Virus record (IMG/VR): IMGVR_UViG_3300010354_000044
Span: 1-64,000 of that record
Direction: 5' to 3' (one strand)
Origin: a virus
DNA: 64,000 bases
Part shown: positions 8,380 to 18,053 of the stretch, one piece after another
How positions within the stretch are numbered: position 1 is the first letter of the stretch
Layout: each line of letters opens with the position of its first letter
Program-made: the position numbers and the translations under genes
The notes under the pieces: model-generated
Seen by the model: the letters and a program-made list of their open reading frames with translations, nothing else
Told to the model about the DNA's origin: nothing
The model's database searches: none

Positions 8380-10551
8380 TTAAGTACTCGCTAGTCTGCT
8401 TGTAGGTTCCAGTAGGTCTAGGATAGGGCTTGCCGTATTACCTGTTATAGTTACAACATGCCCCGGGGGTGTAAAACTGGGCAATTTGTTATAGACCCAT
8501 CCAGTTGATAATTTGCATTGAGCGGAGTAGTTAGATAAAGGCCGGATTAAGTAGTCTCTATCTACAGTGGCCTCCACTGGGTCTGCGACTGTTATTAAAC
8601 TACCAGCATCTACATGATATGAAAATCCTGGTGTACTACGTTCTTCGTATTTGTAAAACGTCAGGGCCTTGTCAGCTTCGGCTAGACTCAAGGGCCGCTG
8701 ATAATAAAATAAATCGTCTGAATCCCTTGGGTTTGCGAAGTCAAACTCTTTTGTAGTCCAAACGGATCTTGATTTAATATCATACGGAAGTTTAGACAAC
8801 CAGTAGGTTAAATACGTATAGTTAGGATTAGTAGAGTACCTATACGTATCTGTAGTTACTTCTAGTAGGTTGGAGGCGTCTATATCCAAATTATTTACAG
8901 TTAGAGGTGTTTCTACTACTGCGTCTAGGCCTAAGTCAACCAGGCCCCAGTGGGTAGCTTTTTGCTCTAGAGTCTTTAGTTGATTGTTTATATAAAGCCA
9001 CGTCGCCCAGTGTTTGTCAGACATTAGAAAAGGCTTTGGCCTATAGTTATCTAACTGGTCCGCCTGCAAGAACTGGACGCGATGACTATCCTGCATTATA
9101 AATGTCTGCAAAACAGCACCATAAGAGCCGTCTGCAACCATTTTTAGTAGGCCGCCAATTAAGCCAGTCGTTAAAGTATTCTCATCAGCCCATAAACGGC
9201 CTGTAGGCCACATATATTTTGCCAATTGGTGTAAGTAGGCAGTATAAGCCTTTGCCTCGTCTGCATAAAGATAAAAAGGTGTTTGCCTAACTAAGCGCTG
9301 TGCCTGGCAAGAGGTTAGTGCAATCTGATGTAGGTTTGCTGGGGTTATTGTGCCTAGATCAGGAAAAGTGATGACCTGTAACCCATTTGCGTTAAATGAC
9401 CTGGTTATTCCCAGGGTCGTGAGCTCTGCTGCAGGCAAAATAGAGGCCCATAACAAACTGGCATCTACATCACACCATTTATGGCTCCTTACGTACTGCA
9501 GTTGTTCTGCTACATCAAGATTGTTAATAACCTTCCACAAATAAGTTGTTGCTTGTAAATAACTTTCGGAAGTTCCGTCCGTCGGATGCATGTCCTCTTT
9601 TATAGCTAAGTAAACCCTAGCTGCAGTTTCATGGGCGCCGCTATCATAAACCAATGACAAGAGCTCCCCTAAGGCTATGGATGCCCAATAGGTAGACTTA
9701 ATAGACGGGTCTGGGTCATACACAAATCCGCTTACAATGTCTACGCGCCCTTGTATCTCCGTAGATAACCAACTCAGCAGTTCTTCAAGGGTGTCTGTTA
9801 TTTCTCCCAAAGACAGGCCTACAGCTATTGGCCTATCGCTGTAGTATTTAATAGCTTGCACTAGGGCGTAACTAAACAGGCTCAAGCTGTAGCAAGACAC
9901 TTCATAATTTAATACTTTAGGTTTATACCGGGTAAACTCACCTGGTAAGTACCCAAATTTAGTAAATAGGTAAGCCGTACTCTTAAACAATTCCCCCAGC
10001 AGTAAATCATTTTCTGTACCTAAAGCGTAAATAAATCCATAAGCAAAATCTATTAACGTCGCAGTGCGGCTATTTAACTCTTTACTGGGTACCGCATAGT
10101 TTTGTACTTCCGCTACTAACGTATTGTTTTGATAAAAGGAGGCTACTATATAACCGTCAGGAACTATAGGTTGATAAAAGGTGTTGCTGTAGTACCGATT
10201 AGAGAATACTGTATTCCTAATCAATCGGTCAGATACCTTGGTGACATTGTCTATTGTGTAAACACTACTGGTTACTAAATCTTCAGCTAGTTGACCTATA
10301 TTTAGAGGTTGTGATGTTGTTAGTCCCTGGATTGTATCTGTTACAGTCTTTATCTCCTCTCTTACGCCATCAATAGTTACCAGCGAATCTGTAGAGTACA
10401 CATCATCTACTTGGAGATTCTTTAGGTACTCTATATTTAACGTAATTGCAGTTTCAGTTTGTGTATCAAGATAATAAGCCGTCCGACCTAAGTCAGGTCT
10501 AACGTCCAAGGTGTCCGTTACTCTTAGGTGCGTAAAATAGTAAAGGCTCAT
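8380..10551 (-). CDS. Large virion protein of unknown fold, next to baseplate J
   Basis: The 723 residues show no motif I recognise. The first ~130 residues look beta-rich, the middle (about 150-500) is strongly helical with repeated helix pairs (ALVQAIKYYS, ELLSWLSTEI, ALGELLSLVY), and the end is beta-rich again. The middle recalls an alpha/alpha toroid as in some glycoside hydrolases, but no catalytic acid pattern can be named. It overlaps the baseplate J gene by four bases and precedes small fibre genes, the place where other myoviruses encode the wedge-to-fibre connector. A fibre-network or sugar-binding role is possible. Confidence 0.45.
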   Translation of the reverse strand: MSLYYFTHLRVTDTLDVRPDLGRTAYYLDTQTETAITLNIEYLKNLQVDDVYSTDSLVTIDGVREEIKTVTDTIQGLTTSQPLNIGQLAEDLVTSSVYTIDNVTKVSDRLIRNTVFSNRYYSNTFYQPIVPDGYIVASFYQNNTLVAEVQNYAVPSKELNSRTATLIDFAYGFIYALGTENDLLLGELFKSTAYLFTKFGYLPGEFTRYKPKVLNYEVSCYSLSLFSYALVQAIKYYSDRPIAVGLSLGEITDTLEELLSWLSTEIQGRVDIVSGFVYDPDPSIKSTYWASIALGELLSLVYDSGAHETAARVYLAIKEDMHPTDGTSESYLQATTYLWKVINNLDVAEQLQYVRSHKWCDVDASLLWASILPAAELTTLGITRSFNANGLQVITFPDLGTITPANLHQIALTSCQAQRLVRQTPFYLYADEAKAYTAYLHQLAKYMWPTGRLWADENTLTTGLIGGLLKMVADGSYGAVLQTFIMQDSHRVQFLQADQLDNYRPKPFLMSDKHWATWLYINNQLKTLEQKATHWGLVDLGLDAVVETPLTVNNLDIDASNLLEVTTDTYRYSTNPNYTYLTYWLSKLPYDIKSRSVWTTKEFDFANPRDSDDLFYYQRPLSLAEADKALTFYKYEERSTPGFSYHVDAGSLITVADPVEATVDRDYLIRPLSNYSAQCKLSTGWVYNKLPSFTPPGHVVTITGNTASPILDLLEPTSRLAST

Positions 10552-11603
10552 CCTATCAGACTCTGGCTATAGCATATGTACAGGTCAGACACCGAGGCCA
10601 GCTCATTAGACCTTAATTGAACTAACCTGTTGGGTTTTGTAATACTAACGGCCCTTACAAAAGGCCTAACAACCGCTGCAATGCTTTCTGGCGTTATGGA
10701 CGCTCCAGGTTGCAGAGTCCCAAAGTAACTCCTTAAAATCTCTGTAAGTCTCTCATCAGTAGTTACGCCCTTGATTGGAACTACATCTAGAGCCATAGCA
10801 ACAGGACGCATTTTTACTTTCTCAAAAGTCGCGTAGGTTCCAGGGGATAGGTAATCCCTAATCAGATTTCTTAGGTTGTTTTCAAAGTCAGGAGTCAGCT
10901 CTGTTGCAGTATCCAAGTAAATGTGGACGAACCCGGGCGCTCTAGGAGCTACCCAGAACCTCTCTAGAGGTAAATAAGCTTCTAGCGTAGATTCTAAAGT
11001 AGGTCCACGCCCTTCCTTGACATCTTCAATACGGGCTCTGAAGTCAAAATCAGATTCGTAATCTCGCCCATCTACTAGATTCCCACAATACTCTCCAGTT
11101 AGAGCACGCTCTGCACCAACAACAAATGACACTAAAGGCAGAGTAAGGCTATATAAAGGAGTCCCTGCAGAAAGGTTACCCGATTCACCCTCGGCTACGG
11201 CGGAAATTTCTATAGGAGTATCCAGCGTGTTAATTATTGAAGCAGATTCTAAGGTTATAAATTGGTTGGCAGTGTTTAAGTCTGTAAGGACCGTTCCTGC
11301 CGGTACCGAAATACTGGCTTCTGAGTTTGTCGTTGCGATGACCTGCCCGCGGGCTACAGAACCTCCTTTGCGTGAGAGATTCATAATAGCAAAAGCATAA
11401 TCGTCTAAATACCCTCCGGTCGCTGTTTGGGGATTAAGATTCTTACGGAGGCTATCTAGTCTGTTTTCCTGCTCTAAAAGAGTAGCGGCTACGGACCTTA
11501 TTAAAGTACTTAATACAGAGCCAGGGCTTAGGTCATTAACATTAGAATTTTCTTTGGCTAAGGCTCCAATTAAAGATTGCTGTATTTCTTCTAATGTTCT
11601 CAT
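10548..11603 (-). CDS. Baseplate J-like wedge protein
   Basis: The 351 residues match the baseplate J / T4 gp6 C-terminal pattern: an N-terminal helical part with SPGSVLSTLIRSVAATLLEQ, then GGYLDDYA (about 82-89), a strand block with SVPAGTVL, and the region around DYESDFDFRARI (about 178-189) where the family has its conserved arginine-rich segment. In contractile tails it forms the wedge ring that changes shape on contraction. It overlaps the gp25-like gene by four bases, the usual W-J order, which supports the call. Confidence 0.85.
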   Translation of the reverse strand: MRTLEEIQQSLIGALAKENSNVNDLSPGSVLSTLIRSVAATLLEQENRLDSLRKNLNPQTATGGYLDDYAFAIMNLSRKGGSVARGQVIATTNSEASISVPAGTVLTDLNTANQFITLESASIINTLDTPIEISAVAEGESGNLSAGTPLYSLTLPLVSFVVGAERALTGEYCGNLVDGRDYESDFDFRARIEDVKEGRGPTLESTLEAYLPLERFWVAPRAPGFVHIYLDTATELTPDFENNLRNLIRDYLSPGTYATFEKVKMRPVAMALDVVPIKGVTTDERLTEILRSYFGTLQPGASITPESIAAVVRPFVRAVSITKPNRLVQLRSNELASVSDLYICYSQSLIG

Positions 11604-12082
11604 AGCGTGTAATTCAGCTGATTTAATTCCTCGGAGTCTTTGACCCTATAGGTAATATTAAAACTCAAGGGCTGAGACGTAGTTATTGGGTTAGCTTGTA
11701 TACTGACAATAGTTATCCGACCATCTTGACTGGCAGCTTCCTGGAGATAGCCTACTATCTCTACAGCCAATTGTTGGTTTTTTAAGGAAGATAGCTTAGA
11801 GTACATATCATTCTCTAAACCCTCCCCACTCATGCTAATACCGGTGCTTGTCCTATACCACCGGGAGTACCCTCCCGTCGGGGTAGCTAGGCGGCGCATT
11901 AATGAATCTACAATAGCCCGCACACCTGTGACTGTTGTTAAGTCGCCATTTGATACAGCTAAATCTAAGATACTAGCTTGATTGTTAAGAGCTAGATCTA
12001 CTCCAGTCCAGTCATCGGGCTGTCGTACTTTATACGGTACTGACTGTTTAGGTAAAGCTGTCGCCTGGCGGTTATAATACAT
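11600..12082 (-). CDS. gp25-like baseplate wedge protein
   Basis: The 160 residues include DLAVSNGDLTTVTGVRAIVD, then LMRRLATPTGGY, a typical start of the gp25/W and DUF2634-like group, in which the conserved region contacts the first sheath ring. A later strand block ends with SFNITYRVKD. It lies immediately before baseplate J with a four-base overlap, the conserved order in myoviruses. Together these genes mark the inner baseplate. Confidence 0.8.
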   Translation of the reverse strand: MYYNRQATALPKQSVPYKVRQPDDWTGVDLALNNQASILDLAVSNGDLTTVTGVRAIVDSLMRRLATPTGGYSRWYRTSTGISMSGEGLENDMYSKLSSLKNQQLAVEIVGYLQEAASQDGRITIVSIQANPITTSQPLSFNITYRVKDSEELNQLNYTL

Positions 12083-12084
12083 AA

Positions 12085-12645
12085 CTAACGGACTTCTATT
12101 CTACCTACAGCTTTACCCATACCAGATTCTAGTAAGGCAGTAGGCTCTAGAACTGTCCAATGTGCAGAACCGCGGCCTATAGTCATATTTAAGTACTGCT
12201 GTTTAATTTCTAGGTAATAAGCCCCCGCTGGGAATAAACCTTCTGTTGTAAACATGCACCAACCAGGGGTCTCCATATCATTGCCCCGAGCAATAAGGCT
12301 TGTATTGAAATAAAGCTCCCAATTTAGGTAACCCTCCTCAGACCTGGCACATTCAGCTTCTAAGCGGCAGGTAGTTTCTGATGCGGTAAATATAGTTGGG
12401 TCGATTACGTAGGTACTTTTATAGCTCTTGCGCCACCAGATTACTGATGCGATACTTTGTGTATCCAGGGTTTGGGGAAGGGTTTTGAAGCGGACCTCAT
12501 ATTGATCTTTCTTACCTAATGGAACTACATAGCCATAGTAGGACTGGAGAGCTAGGTCGTCCACCTTAACCCTAGCCCCTAAACTAAGCGTTTCTGTTGT
12601 AGTAATGAATAAAATGTTATCCAGTCGCTCATTAATTCTAATCAT
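12085..12645 (-). CDS. Putative baseplate-associated protein
   Basis: The 186 residues show no recognised domain. The product is beta-rich with many Trp and Tyr residues (IWWRKSYKSTYV, YLNWELYF) and a closing strand AVGRIEVR. It overlaps the spike-like gene by eight bases and is followed two bases later by the gp25-like gene, so it belongs to the baseplate set. A carbohydrate-binding or wedge-accessory role is possible; nothing in the sequence decides this. Confidence 0.45.
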   Translation of the reverse strand: MIRINERLDNILFITTTETLSLGARVKVDDLALQSYYGYVVPLGKKDQYEVRFKTLPQTLDTQSIASVIWWRKSYKSTYVIDPTIFTASETTCRLEAECARSEEGYLNWELYFNTSLIARGNDMETPGWCMFTTEGLFPAGAYYLEIKQQYLNMTIGRGSAHWTVLEPTALLESGMGKAVGRIEVR

Positions 12646-13792
12646 TTAAATTAGGCCTTGTAATAACATCCGGATACTCCATAGAGTTTGGTTTAGGATA
12701 AGCCTTAACGGTTTGATTTTTGTTCCTAGGCTTCTTTTTCGTCTCTATGCCCGACGTGCCTTGCGGGGGTAAAGCTACCTTAACGCCGCCCATGTCTATA
12801 CCAACGGCCTCCTGTGTAGACAAAAGATTGGCCTTAGGGTAGTCTGGCGGGAACTCAAAGTCTTTGATACTTACTTCAGCTGCTGGTCTCTCTATAGGTC
12901 GGCTGGCCCTAGCAACACTGCCCCCTAGAAATACCAGGCCGCCGCCGACTCTGACGGTGTTACCACTTAAATTAAGAATAGTGCCTGATACTTTTGTAGA
13001 TGCGCCGCCTAAGTTGAGATCTTGAGCGTACAGTCTATATTGTTGGGCTGTATGGTCTACCGTTGCACTCTTAATGTAAAGAGCCTCAGAATCTAACTTT
13101 AATTCTGCTGTCTTAATACTTAAGCCCCCCGAGCTTGCGGCGGTATAACCTTTTGTTCCTACTTCTAGCGTAAATCTATCGGCATAAACCTCTGCCGTAC
13201 CAAGCTGCTCTAATTTATTCTCAGCACTTAACTCAAACGATTTACTTTGTTGAGTTAGGTGTTTACTCTGTACATAGGTAGCTTCCGCTCTAATATACTG
13301 CTGCTGAGTAATTATCTGATGTAAGTCTGTTATTGTATGGCTGTAGGCTGACTGTAGCAAGTGCTGCTTAGCTGTTACTAAAGCTATGCCTGTCTCTAAC
13401 GTATAGTTGGTAGTTGATACCCCGTAGATTGATGCGCTAACTCTTATATCTGCCGCAGCTGTATTGATGTGCCTGCCAAAGCCGTAATCCTGAATGGTTC
13501 GGCAAGCCTCCGTTAGATGCAAAGCAGATTTAGTTAATAACTCTTTGTAGTTACTTACGTCAGCCTTAACGCTCTTACTAAGGCTTTGAATATCTTTGTC
13601 ATAGTGACATTCCCTCAATATACCTTTTATAGTGCCAACTAGCCTATCTAGACTTTGAGTGTTCTGGTACTGTACACTAGACTGGGCTGTGCTAGTTTGT
13701 AAATTACTCGTAAGTAACCCAACTTGGAATGGGTTTACTAACCCATAGTTTGCGTAATTAGAGTCAATAAAACTAACTTTATCCTCTAGCAT
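12638..13792 (-). CDS. Spike-like protein with C-terminal beta-helix repeats
   Basis: Of 384 residues, the first ~190 are mainly helical. From about 195 to 300 the sequence alternates strand and turn in short periods (LSIKTAELKLDSEALYIKSA, then LNLGGASTKV, LNLSGNTVRVGGG), as in the triple-stranded beta-helix of T4 gp5, gpV and VgrG spikes. The tail is Pro- and Lys-rich. It sits one base after the 13794 gene and before the wedge genes, where myoviruses encode the hub or spike. No OB-fold was obvious, so it may be an atypical spike or a baseplate needle. Confidence 0.55.
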   Translation of the reverse strand: MLEDKVSFIDSNYANYGLVNPFQVGLLTSNLQTSTAQSSVQYQNTQSLDRLVGTIKGILRECHYDKDIQSLSKSVKADVSNYKELLTKSALHLTEACRTIQDYGFGRHINTAAADIRVSASIYGVSTTNYTLETGIALVTAKQHLLQSAYSHTITDLHQIITQQQYIRAEATYVQSKHLTQQSKSFELSAENKLEQLGTAEVYADRFTLEVGTKGYTAASSGGLSIKTAELKLDSEALYIKSATVDHTAQQYRLYAQDLNLGGASTKVSGTILNLSGNTVRVGGGLVFLGGSVARASRPIERPAAEVSIKDFEFPPDYPKANLLSTQEAVGIDMGGVKVALPPQGTSGIETKKKPRNKNQTVKAYPKPNSMEYPDVITRPNLND

Positions 13793-13793
13793 C

Positions 13794-15155
13794 CTAAGGT
13801 ATTACCAATAATGAATTAGCTTCAAAAATAATTGTATTAGATACAACCGCGCCGTCCACCATTAATAAAGCGTAACCTACCATAGGCTCAGCAACCGGCA
13901 CGCTAAATTTAGTGCTCCCTAGTGGGCTTAATAAAATGCTATCTAGATAGGTATCTTTATTCTGATTAAAGTAATCTCCTACAACTAAGACTACCTCAGT
14001 GTAAGCCCGCGATAGCGGTAATATCGTTAGGTCTAAAGTGTCTAAGATTCTTGTATTTGCGGGGGTTAGTAAGATTGATATCGCCGAACTTTCCTCTGGT
14101 AAAGGTAAATCATGCTCTAAGTAATTGGTAGTTAGTAAACGGTAATCCTTATAATCTGGTTTACTATCAATAGAAGACTCAACCCCCAGAATGTGGGCCC
14201 AGGTCTTAATTATTGTACGGTACCTTTTATAATAGCTTTCGGCATAATCAACGCTGCGGTGCCTATCTAATATAGAAAAGGCATCACATATAGAATACAG
14301 CCTTAACAAGCCCCCCTCCGTAGGCATGCTCTCTAGGCTAATACCGTCGGGTATACTCTTATATAATCCAACAAGCTGTTGTACAATTAAGGCCTGGTAA
14401 AATAGAACTGGCCCAGCCGTATAGCCAAAGGATAAAGTTGGATTCAATAACTGGTAAATAAAGCTTGTAGGGTAGGTGGGTAGCTGTCTATTAAGGGAGT
14501 TTGACAAGGCCTGGAAATACTCTATAACTGCTGTTAGATTACTAGAGTACGCGCCTAATAGTAACCGATACTTAAGGTCAGATACCGAGCCTAAAATAAG
14601 GTTATAGACTGAAAGGAGTGGGTTACTATAGCCGACTGCTGCTTGCAGCAAATCCTGTAGTTGGTCAATATACTCCGAGTGTTGGCTAAAGTTTAGATTG
14701 CTAAGTAACTGGGATTCCTGCAGCTTAGGGTTATTTTGCTGGATGGAGTGCTCTCTAAAAAACTCGTCAATGATAATCTCCAGAGCTTCTAGAGGCTCTG
14801 CTATTACCTGTTGTTTAGACGATATATAGCCTAAGGAACCTAAATGGCCAGCAAAGGTTGGTGTTTCAGTTAAGGTCAACCGGTACTGCCGATGGGGGTA
14901 GGCTGCCAAACTTCTTGCGTGGTGCGCGGTCTCCTTGTTATTGTTGACTGCTAAGGATCTAATAACGAGTTCTATGCTAGTTGCTAGTAACCCATTTTTA
15001 AAGTCTGTACTATTTTCAATAGTGGCTGGCCTTAACTGTTTAATAAGCTTTTGGGCCCGCAGCCTGGACTGCTGTACATGTAAATGCGTCCTGAACTGCG
15101 TGGGGTCTTTACTACCACCTAGCTTAATGGTCAATGGGTCAATTAGGTAAATCAA
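13794..15155 (-). CDS. Unknown baseplate-region protein
   Basis: The 453-residue product is helical in its first ~350 residues (RLRAQKLIKQLRP, ALEIIIDEFFREHS, IYQLLNPTLS) and ends in ~90 residues that look beta-rich. No motif was recognised. It overlaps the 15139 gene by 17 bases and is followed closely by the spike-like gene, so all three are probably translated together. A structural role in the baseplate is inferred from position. Confidence 0.4.
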   Translation of the reverse strand: MIYLIDPLTIKLGGSKDPTQFRTHLHVQQSRLRAQKLIKQLRPATIENSTDFKNGLLATSIELVIRSLAVNNNKETAHHARSLAAYPHRQYRLTLTETPTFAGHLGSLGYISSKQQVIAEPLEALEIIIDEFFREHSIQQNNPKLQESQLLSNLNFSQHSEYIDQLQDLLQAAVGYSNPLLSVYNLILGSVSDLKYRLLLGAYSSNLTAVIEYFQALSNSLNRQLPTYPTSFIYQLLNPTLSFGYTAGPVLFYQALIVQQLVGLYKSIPDGISLESMPTEGGLLRLYSICDAFSILDRHRSVDYAESYYKRYRTIIKTWAHILGVESSIDSKPDYKDYRLLTTNYLEHDLPLPEESSAISILLTPANTRILDTLDLTILPLSRAYTEVVLVVGDYFNQNKDTYLDSILLSPLGSTKFSVPVAEPMVGYALLMVDGAVVSNTIIFEANSLLVIP

Positions 15156-17874
15156 AATAGCTGTTTATATAGTTTCTAAGTTGTGTATCACTATCTGGGG
15201 AATTAGGTATATAAATTTCACCCTTGGTCATAAGAAGAATAAGATTGACAAAGAAGTCATAAAGCTCTCCATAGACAAGTGTTTCCACAACAGTACTAAG
15301 CCTAGGCTCTACGTCATTGATCCAGTTAACTAAATAACCTGGATAATCTGTAATATCTAAAACTCCTACAGGGTTAGTTACCACATAGGCTGGTGCCGTA
15401 CATAGAGCTAGCTCTGGCGGGTAAACATCATCTAAAGCCCTATTCAGTTGGTTCTGAGTAGGTACAGATGATACGGATGCCACCAACTCAATCAACGGTA
15501 CCACAGAGTTGGTCTGGTCTATCTGCTCAATTTTCTCTAGAATGTATTGACTGTTCGTTACTCCTAGATTCTCTAGGAAGTTTGCAAAGTCACTCTCAGG
15601 ATTTCGCCCATATAAATAACTATATTCAGGGTTACTTATTACAGAGTCCGTTGCGGTTAATTTAGTTTCTAGTAATTGGGTCATAATATCTGGATAAGTA
15701 CTAGCATCAGCTAAATCTATTATACTTTCAGTTGGATTTAGGGCTACAATATTATCTACTATTGTACTTAACTCCCGCCGTCTTTCTACCTCTTCATCAT
15801 AACAATAAACGTTAGTAGGTATAGATTGTGGGTAATCTGTTTGCGGGATTGCAATTTTTGAAGTATTGTTCTGGCCTAAGGGGGCCAGGCATCCTAAGGT
15901 AGATAGGACCATGGGCAGCGGGGACCCTTTGACCGAATTTACTAGATTTAATTCATTAATAGATTCTATATACCCCCCTTGATTAATCGTCCTACTATCA
16001 GACGACGCTTCCACAGTTATGTTATTCAGTGGAAGCGTTAAATCCAGATCAACTTTATCTAGTAGCTGACGAATCTTATCGTTAGGTATAGCCGGTATAT
16101 TAGCAATAATCTTGAGAGCGCCTACCAGGTTATTAGGATTTACCCCTAGATTAATAGTATCTGCGCCTATAGAAGCCTCAATAGGCCCTAACTGCACAGC
16201 CTTTAGCTTATTATCTTCTATCTGTACAGCTAGCTGTAATTGCTTTGGAAGATATTCATTGATTGTATTAACCCCGAAGTTTAGAAAGGCTTCAGGGTTA
16301 ATTCCAAATTCTTCATTATTGAATACAATAAAATTTTTTAATTCGCCTGGTAATTGCTGTGTAAGTTTAGTAACCGCAGTAACAGGGTCTTGCACGACAC
16401 CTATTAGCTGCTGCAGAGATTGCAGGAAGGCCTCTGTATTTACTGGCTGGCTTCTAAGCTGCCGGTCTGTATACTGTAAACCTAGTAATTCGTTTGTTTC
16501 CGCCGGCAGGTTACACTTAAGGCTGCTCAACGCAACTTCTATAGGGTTACCAACCTTATTTTCTAGTCTAAGCGCTCTTCCCTCAGAAATATAAAGACCT
16601 GGGATGATGCGTACAGCTGTAATACGACCAGCTCCATAGGTTTTAAATTTAAGTTCTGTAGGTAATTGAGCATTAAGCCGGCTCAGACAACTCAATACCT
16701 CTTGTGGAATTACTTCATAGGTTTGTTCTGTAGTTATCTCTAAATCGCAGAGCCTTAGCCCATTACTATCTAACTCAATAGGTTGAGTAAAGTAAGTATT
16801 AAGCGAGCGTAATGATTCGTTTAGGTCAATCGTTATATCTAGAGAGTTAATATCTAGGTGAGCGTTTCCGACCGTTAAATTAGCTGCGCGGTCTGTAAAG
16901 AGGAGGTCTTTGACCTTTAGTGCTACCGGTAACCATTTATTGACCTGCTGAACGACTTTAGTAATTTCCTCCGTCGGTAAGTTTAAGCCAAGGGTTCCCC
17001 CCAAATCTGTTATAGCGTTGTCGCCAATACCAGACCAAGCCTGTTCAGCTATTTGCTGGAGAGAACAGTAAACGGCTTCCCTATAAGCTTCGCTTCCTAT
17101 AGGTAAATCTAAGAGCCCTTCTAGTTTGTCTAGCCAGTTAGGGTTAATATCTGTCTCTAAGATAGAGGCAGAGCTAGGTGCATCTTCTAATACGTTTACG
17201 CTTTGATTAGGGTCAGCCGTTAGTTGCCTTTCGTAGGCCTCCTTGGCCCCTTCTAAGCTGATTTCACCCAGCAATCGCTCTGTAGTAGTGGCCAAGGCCC
17301 CTTGCTGTACTTGGCTGGTAAGGTTCGTACTAAATACAGAGCTACCTATGTTAATACTATAGTTAGTCGCTGTTCTATTCTCAAATACAACCTGGTTGGC
17401 CGGAAATTCAGCATTACCTATTGGTATATATGAAATTATAGAAAATGCATCTAGGTTAGTCGCAGACGGGGCAATCCAAGGGGCGGATACTACTGGAATT
17501 CCAGTGTACTGCTGCGTAGCTTGTGGACCTATTTCACCAACACCCCCATGTTGGTAGACCTCCCCTAACCTAACTGAAACACTCTGCCCAATCTCTCCAG
17601 TAATTATATGAGAACCAGGCCTAGGAGGAGGAAATAAAACCCCACCTCCATTAAATAAACCAAAGCCGGTTTGATTAACCTGTCTTAAGCCATAAGGAGG
17701 TTCTGTAGCTAAATATTTGCCATAATAGATATGGTCTGGGGCCTGATAAGCATAAGCTTCCTTGATATGTAAAGGATAATGCTGGCCTAATAAAGCGTTA
17801 TTCTGCCTTACTTTCTGGTAGTAATACAGATTATTACCGCCCGCAGCCCGCTGGCTATCTCCAATAGAAGGCAT
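15139..17874 (-). CDS. Very large baseplate-region protein, unknown
   Basis: The 911 residues carry no motif I can name. The N-terminal ~120 residues are Gly/Tyr/Pro-rich and contain SVSVRLGEVYQHGGVGEIGP, reminiscent of virion beta-domains; the centre holds many Leu/Asn-rich segments of similar spacing (IGLNLP, LNINSLD, LGVNPNN), hinting at internal repeats. It follows the hub genes and precedes the spike-like gene. Given its size it could be a baseplate scaffold. Tape measure seems unlikely because long helices and membrane-like segments are missing. Confidence 0.4.
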   Translation of the reverse strand: MPSIGDSQRAAGGNNLYYYQKVRQNNALLGQHYPLHIKEAYAYQAPDHIYYGKYLATEPPYGLRQVNQTGFGLFNGGGVLFPPPRPGSHIITGEIGQSVSVRLGEVYQHGGVGEIGPQATQQYTGIPVVSAPWIAPSATNLDAFSIISYIPIGNAEFPANQVVFENRTATNYSINIGSSVFSTNLTSQVQQGALATTTERLLGEISLEGAKEAYERQLTADPNQSVNVLEDAPSSASILETDINPNWLDKLEGLLDLPIGSEAYREAVYCSLQQIAEQAWSGIGDNAITDLGGTLGLNLPTEEITKVVQQVNKWLPVALKVKDLLFTDRAANLTVGNAHLDINSLDITIDLNESLRSLNTYFTQPIELDSNGLRLCDLEITTEQTYEVIPQEVLSCLSRLNAQLPTELKFKTYGAGRITAVRIIPGLYISEGRALRLENKVGNPIEVALSSLKCNLPAETNELLGLQYTDRQLRSQPVNTEAFLQSLQQLIGVVQDPVTAVTKLTQQLPGELKNFIVFNNEEFGINPEAFLNFGVNTINEYLPKQLQLAVQIEDNKLKAVQLGPIEASIGADTINLGVNPNNLVGALKIIANIPAIPNDKIRQLLDKVDLDLTLPLNNITVEASSDSRTINQGGYIESINELNLVNSVKGSPLPMVLSTLGCLAPLGQNNTSKIAIPQTDYPQSIPTNVYCYDEEVERRRELSTIVDNIVALNPTESIIDLADASTYPDIMTQLLETKLTATDSVISNPEYSYLYGRNPESDFANFLENLGVTNSQYILEKIEQIDQTNSVVPLIELVASVSSVPTQNQLNRALDDVYPPELALCTAPAYVVTNPVGVLDITDYPGYLVNWINDVEPRLSTVVETLVYGELYDFFVNLILLMTKGEIYIPNSPDSDTQLRNYINSYFDLPN

Positions 17875-17906
17875 AATTTGTACCCTTATTTATTATTTTA
17901 ACTATA

Positions 17907-18053
17907 ATGACTATCCGTGATTTAACTCTAAAGCTATCAACTAATACATTGACGACAGAGGAAAGGACTCTCTTGCATCAACTATTAGAAGAAAAGGATA
18001 TTAAGCCAATTATTAAACAGGCTAATACGGCGCTAGAAGGACCAGTTCAGTAA
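17907..18053 (+). CDS. Antisense micro-ORF, 48 residues
   Basis: ATG at 17907, TAA at 18051-18053. The product (start MTIRDLTLKLSTNTL) is short, charged and predicted to be helical in its second half (TLLHQLLEEKDIKPIIKQA). It fills a 147-base gap between two minus-strand genes in a block where gaps are otherwise near zero, and overlaps the 3' end of the hub gene by 32 bases. No clear Shine-Dalgarno sequence precedes it. It may be a small regulator, or the gap may have another cause. Confidence 0.4.
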   Translation: MTIRDLTLKLSTNTLTTEERTLLHQLLEEKDIKPIIKQANTALEGPVQ

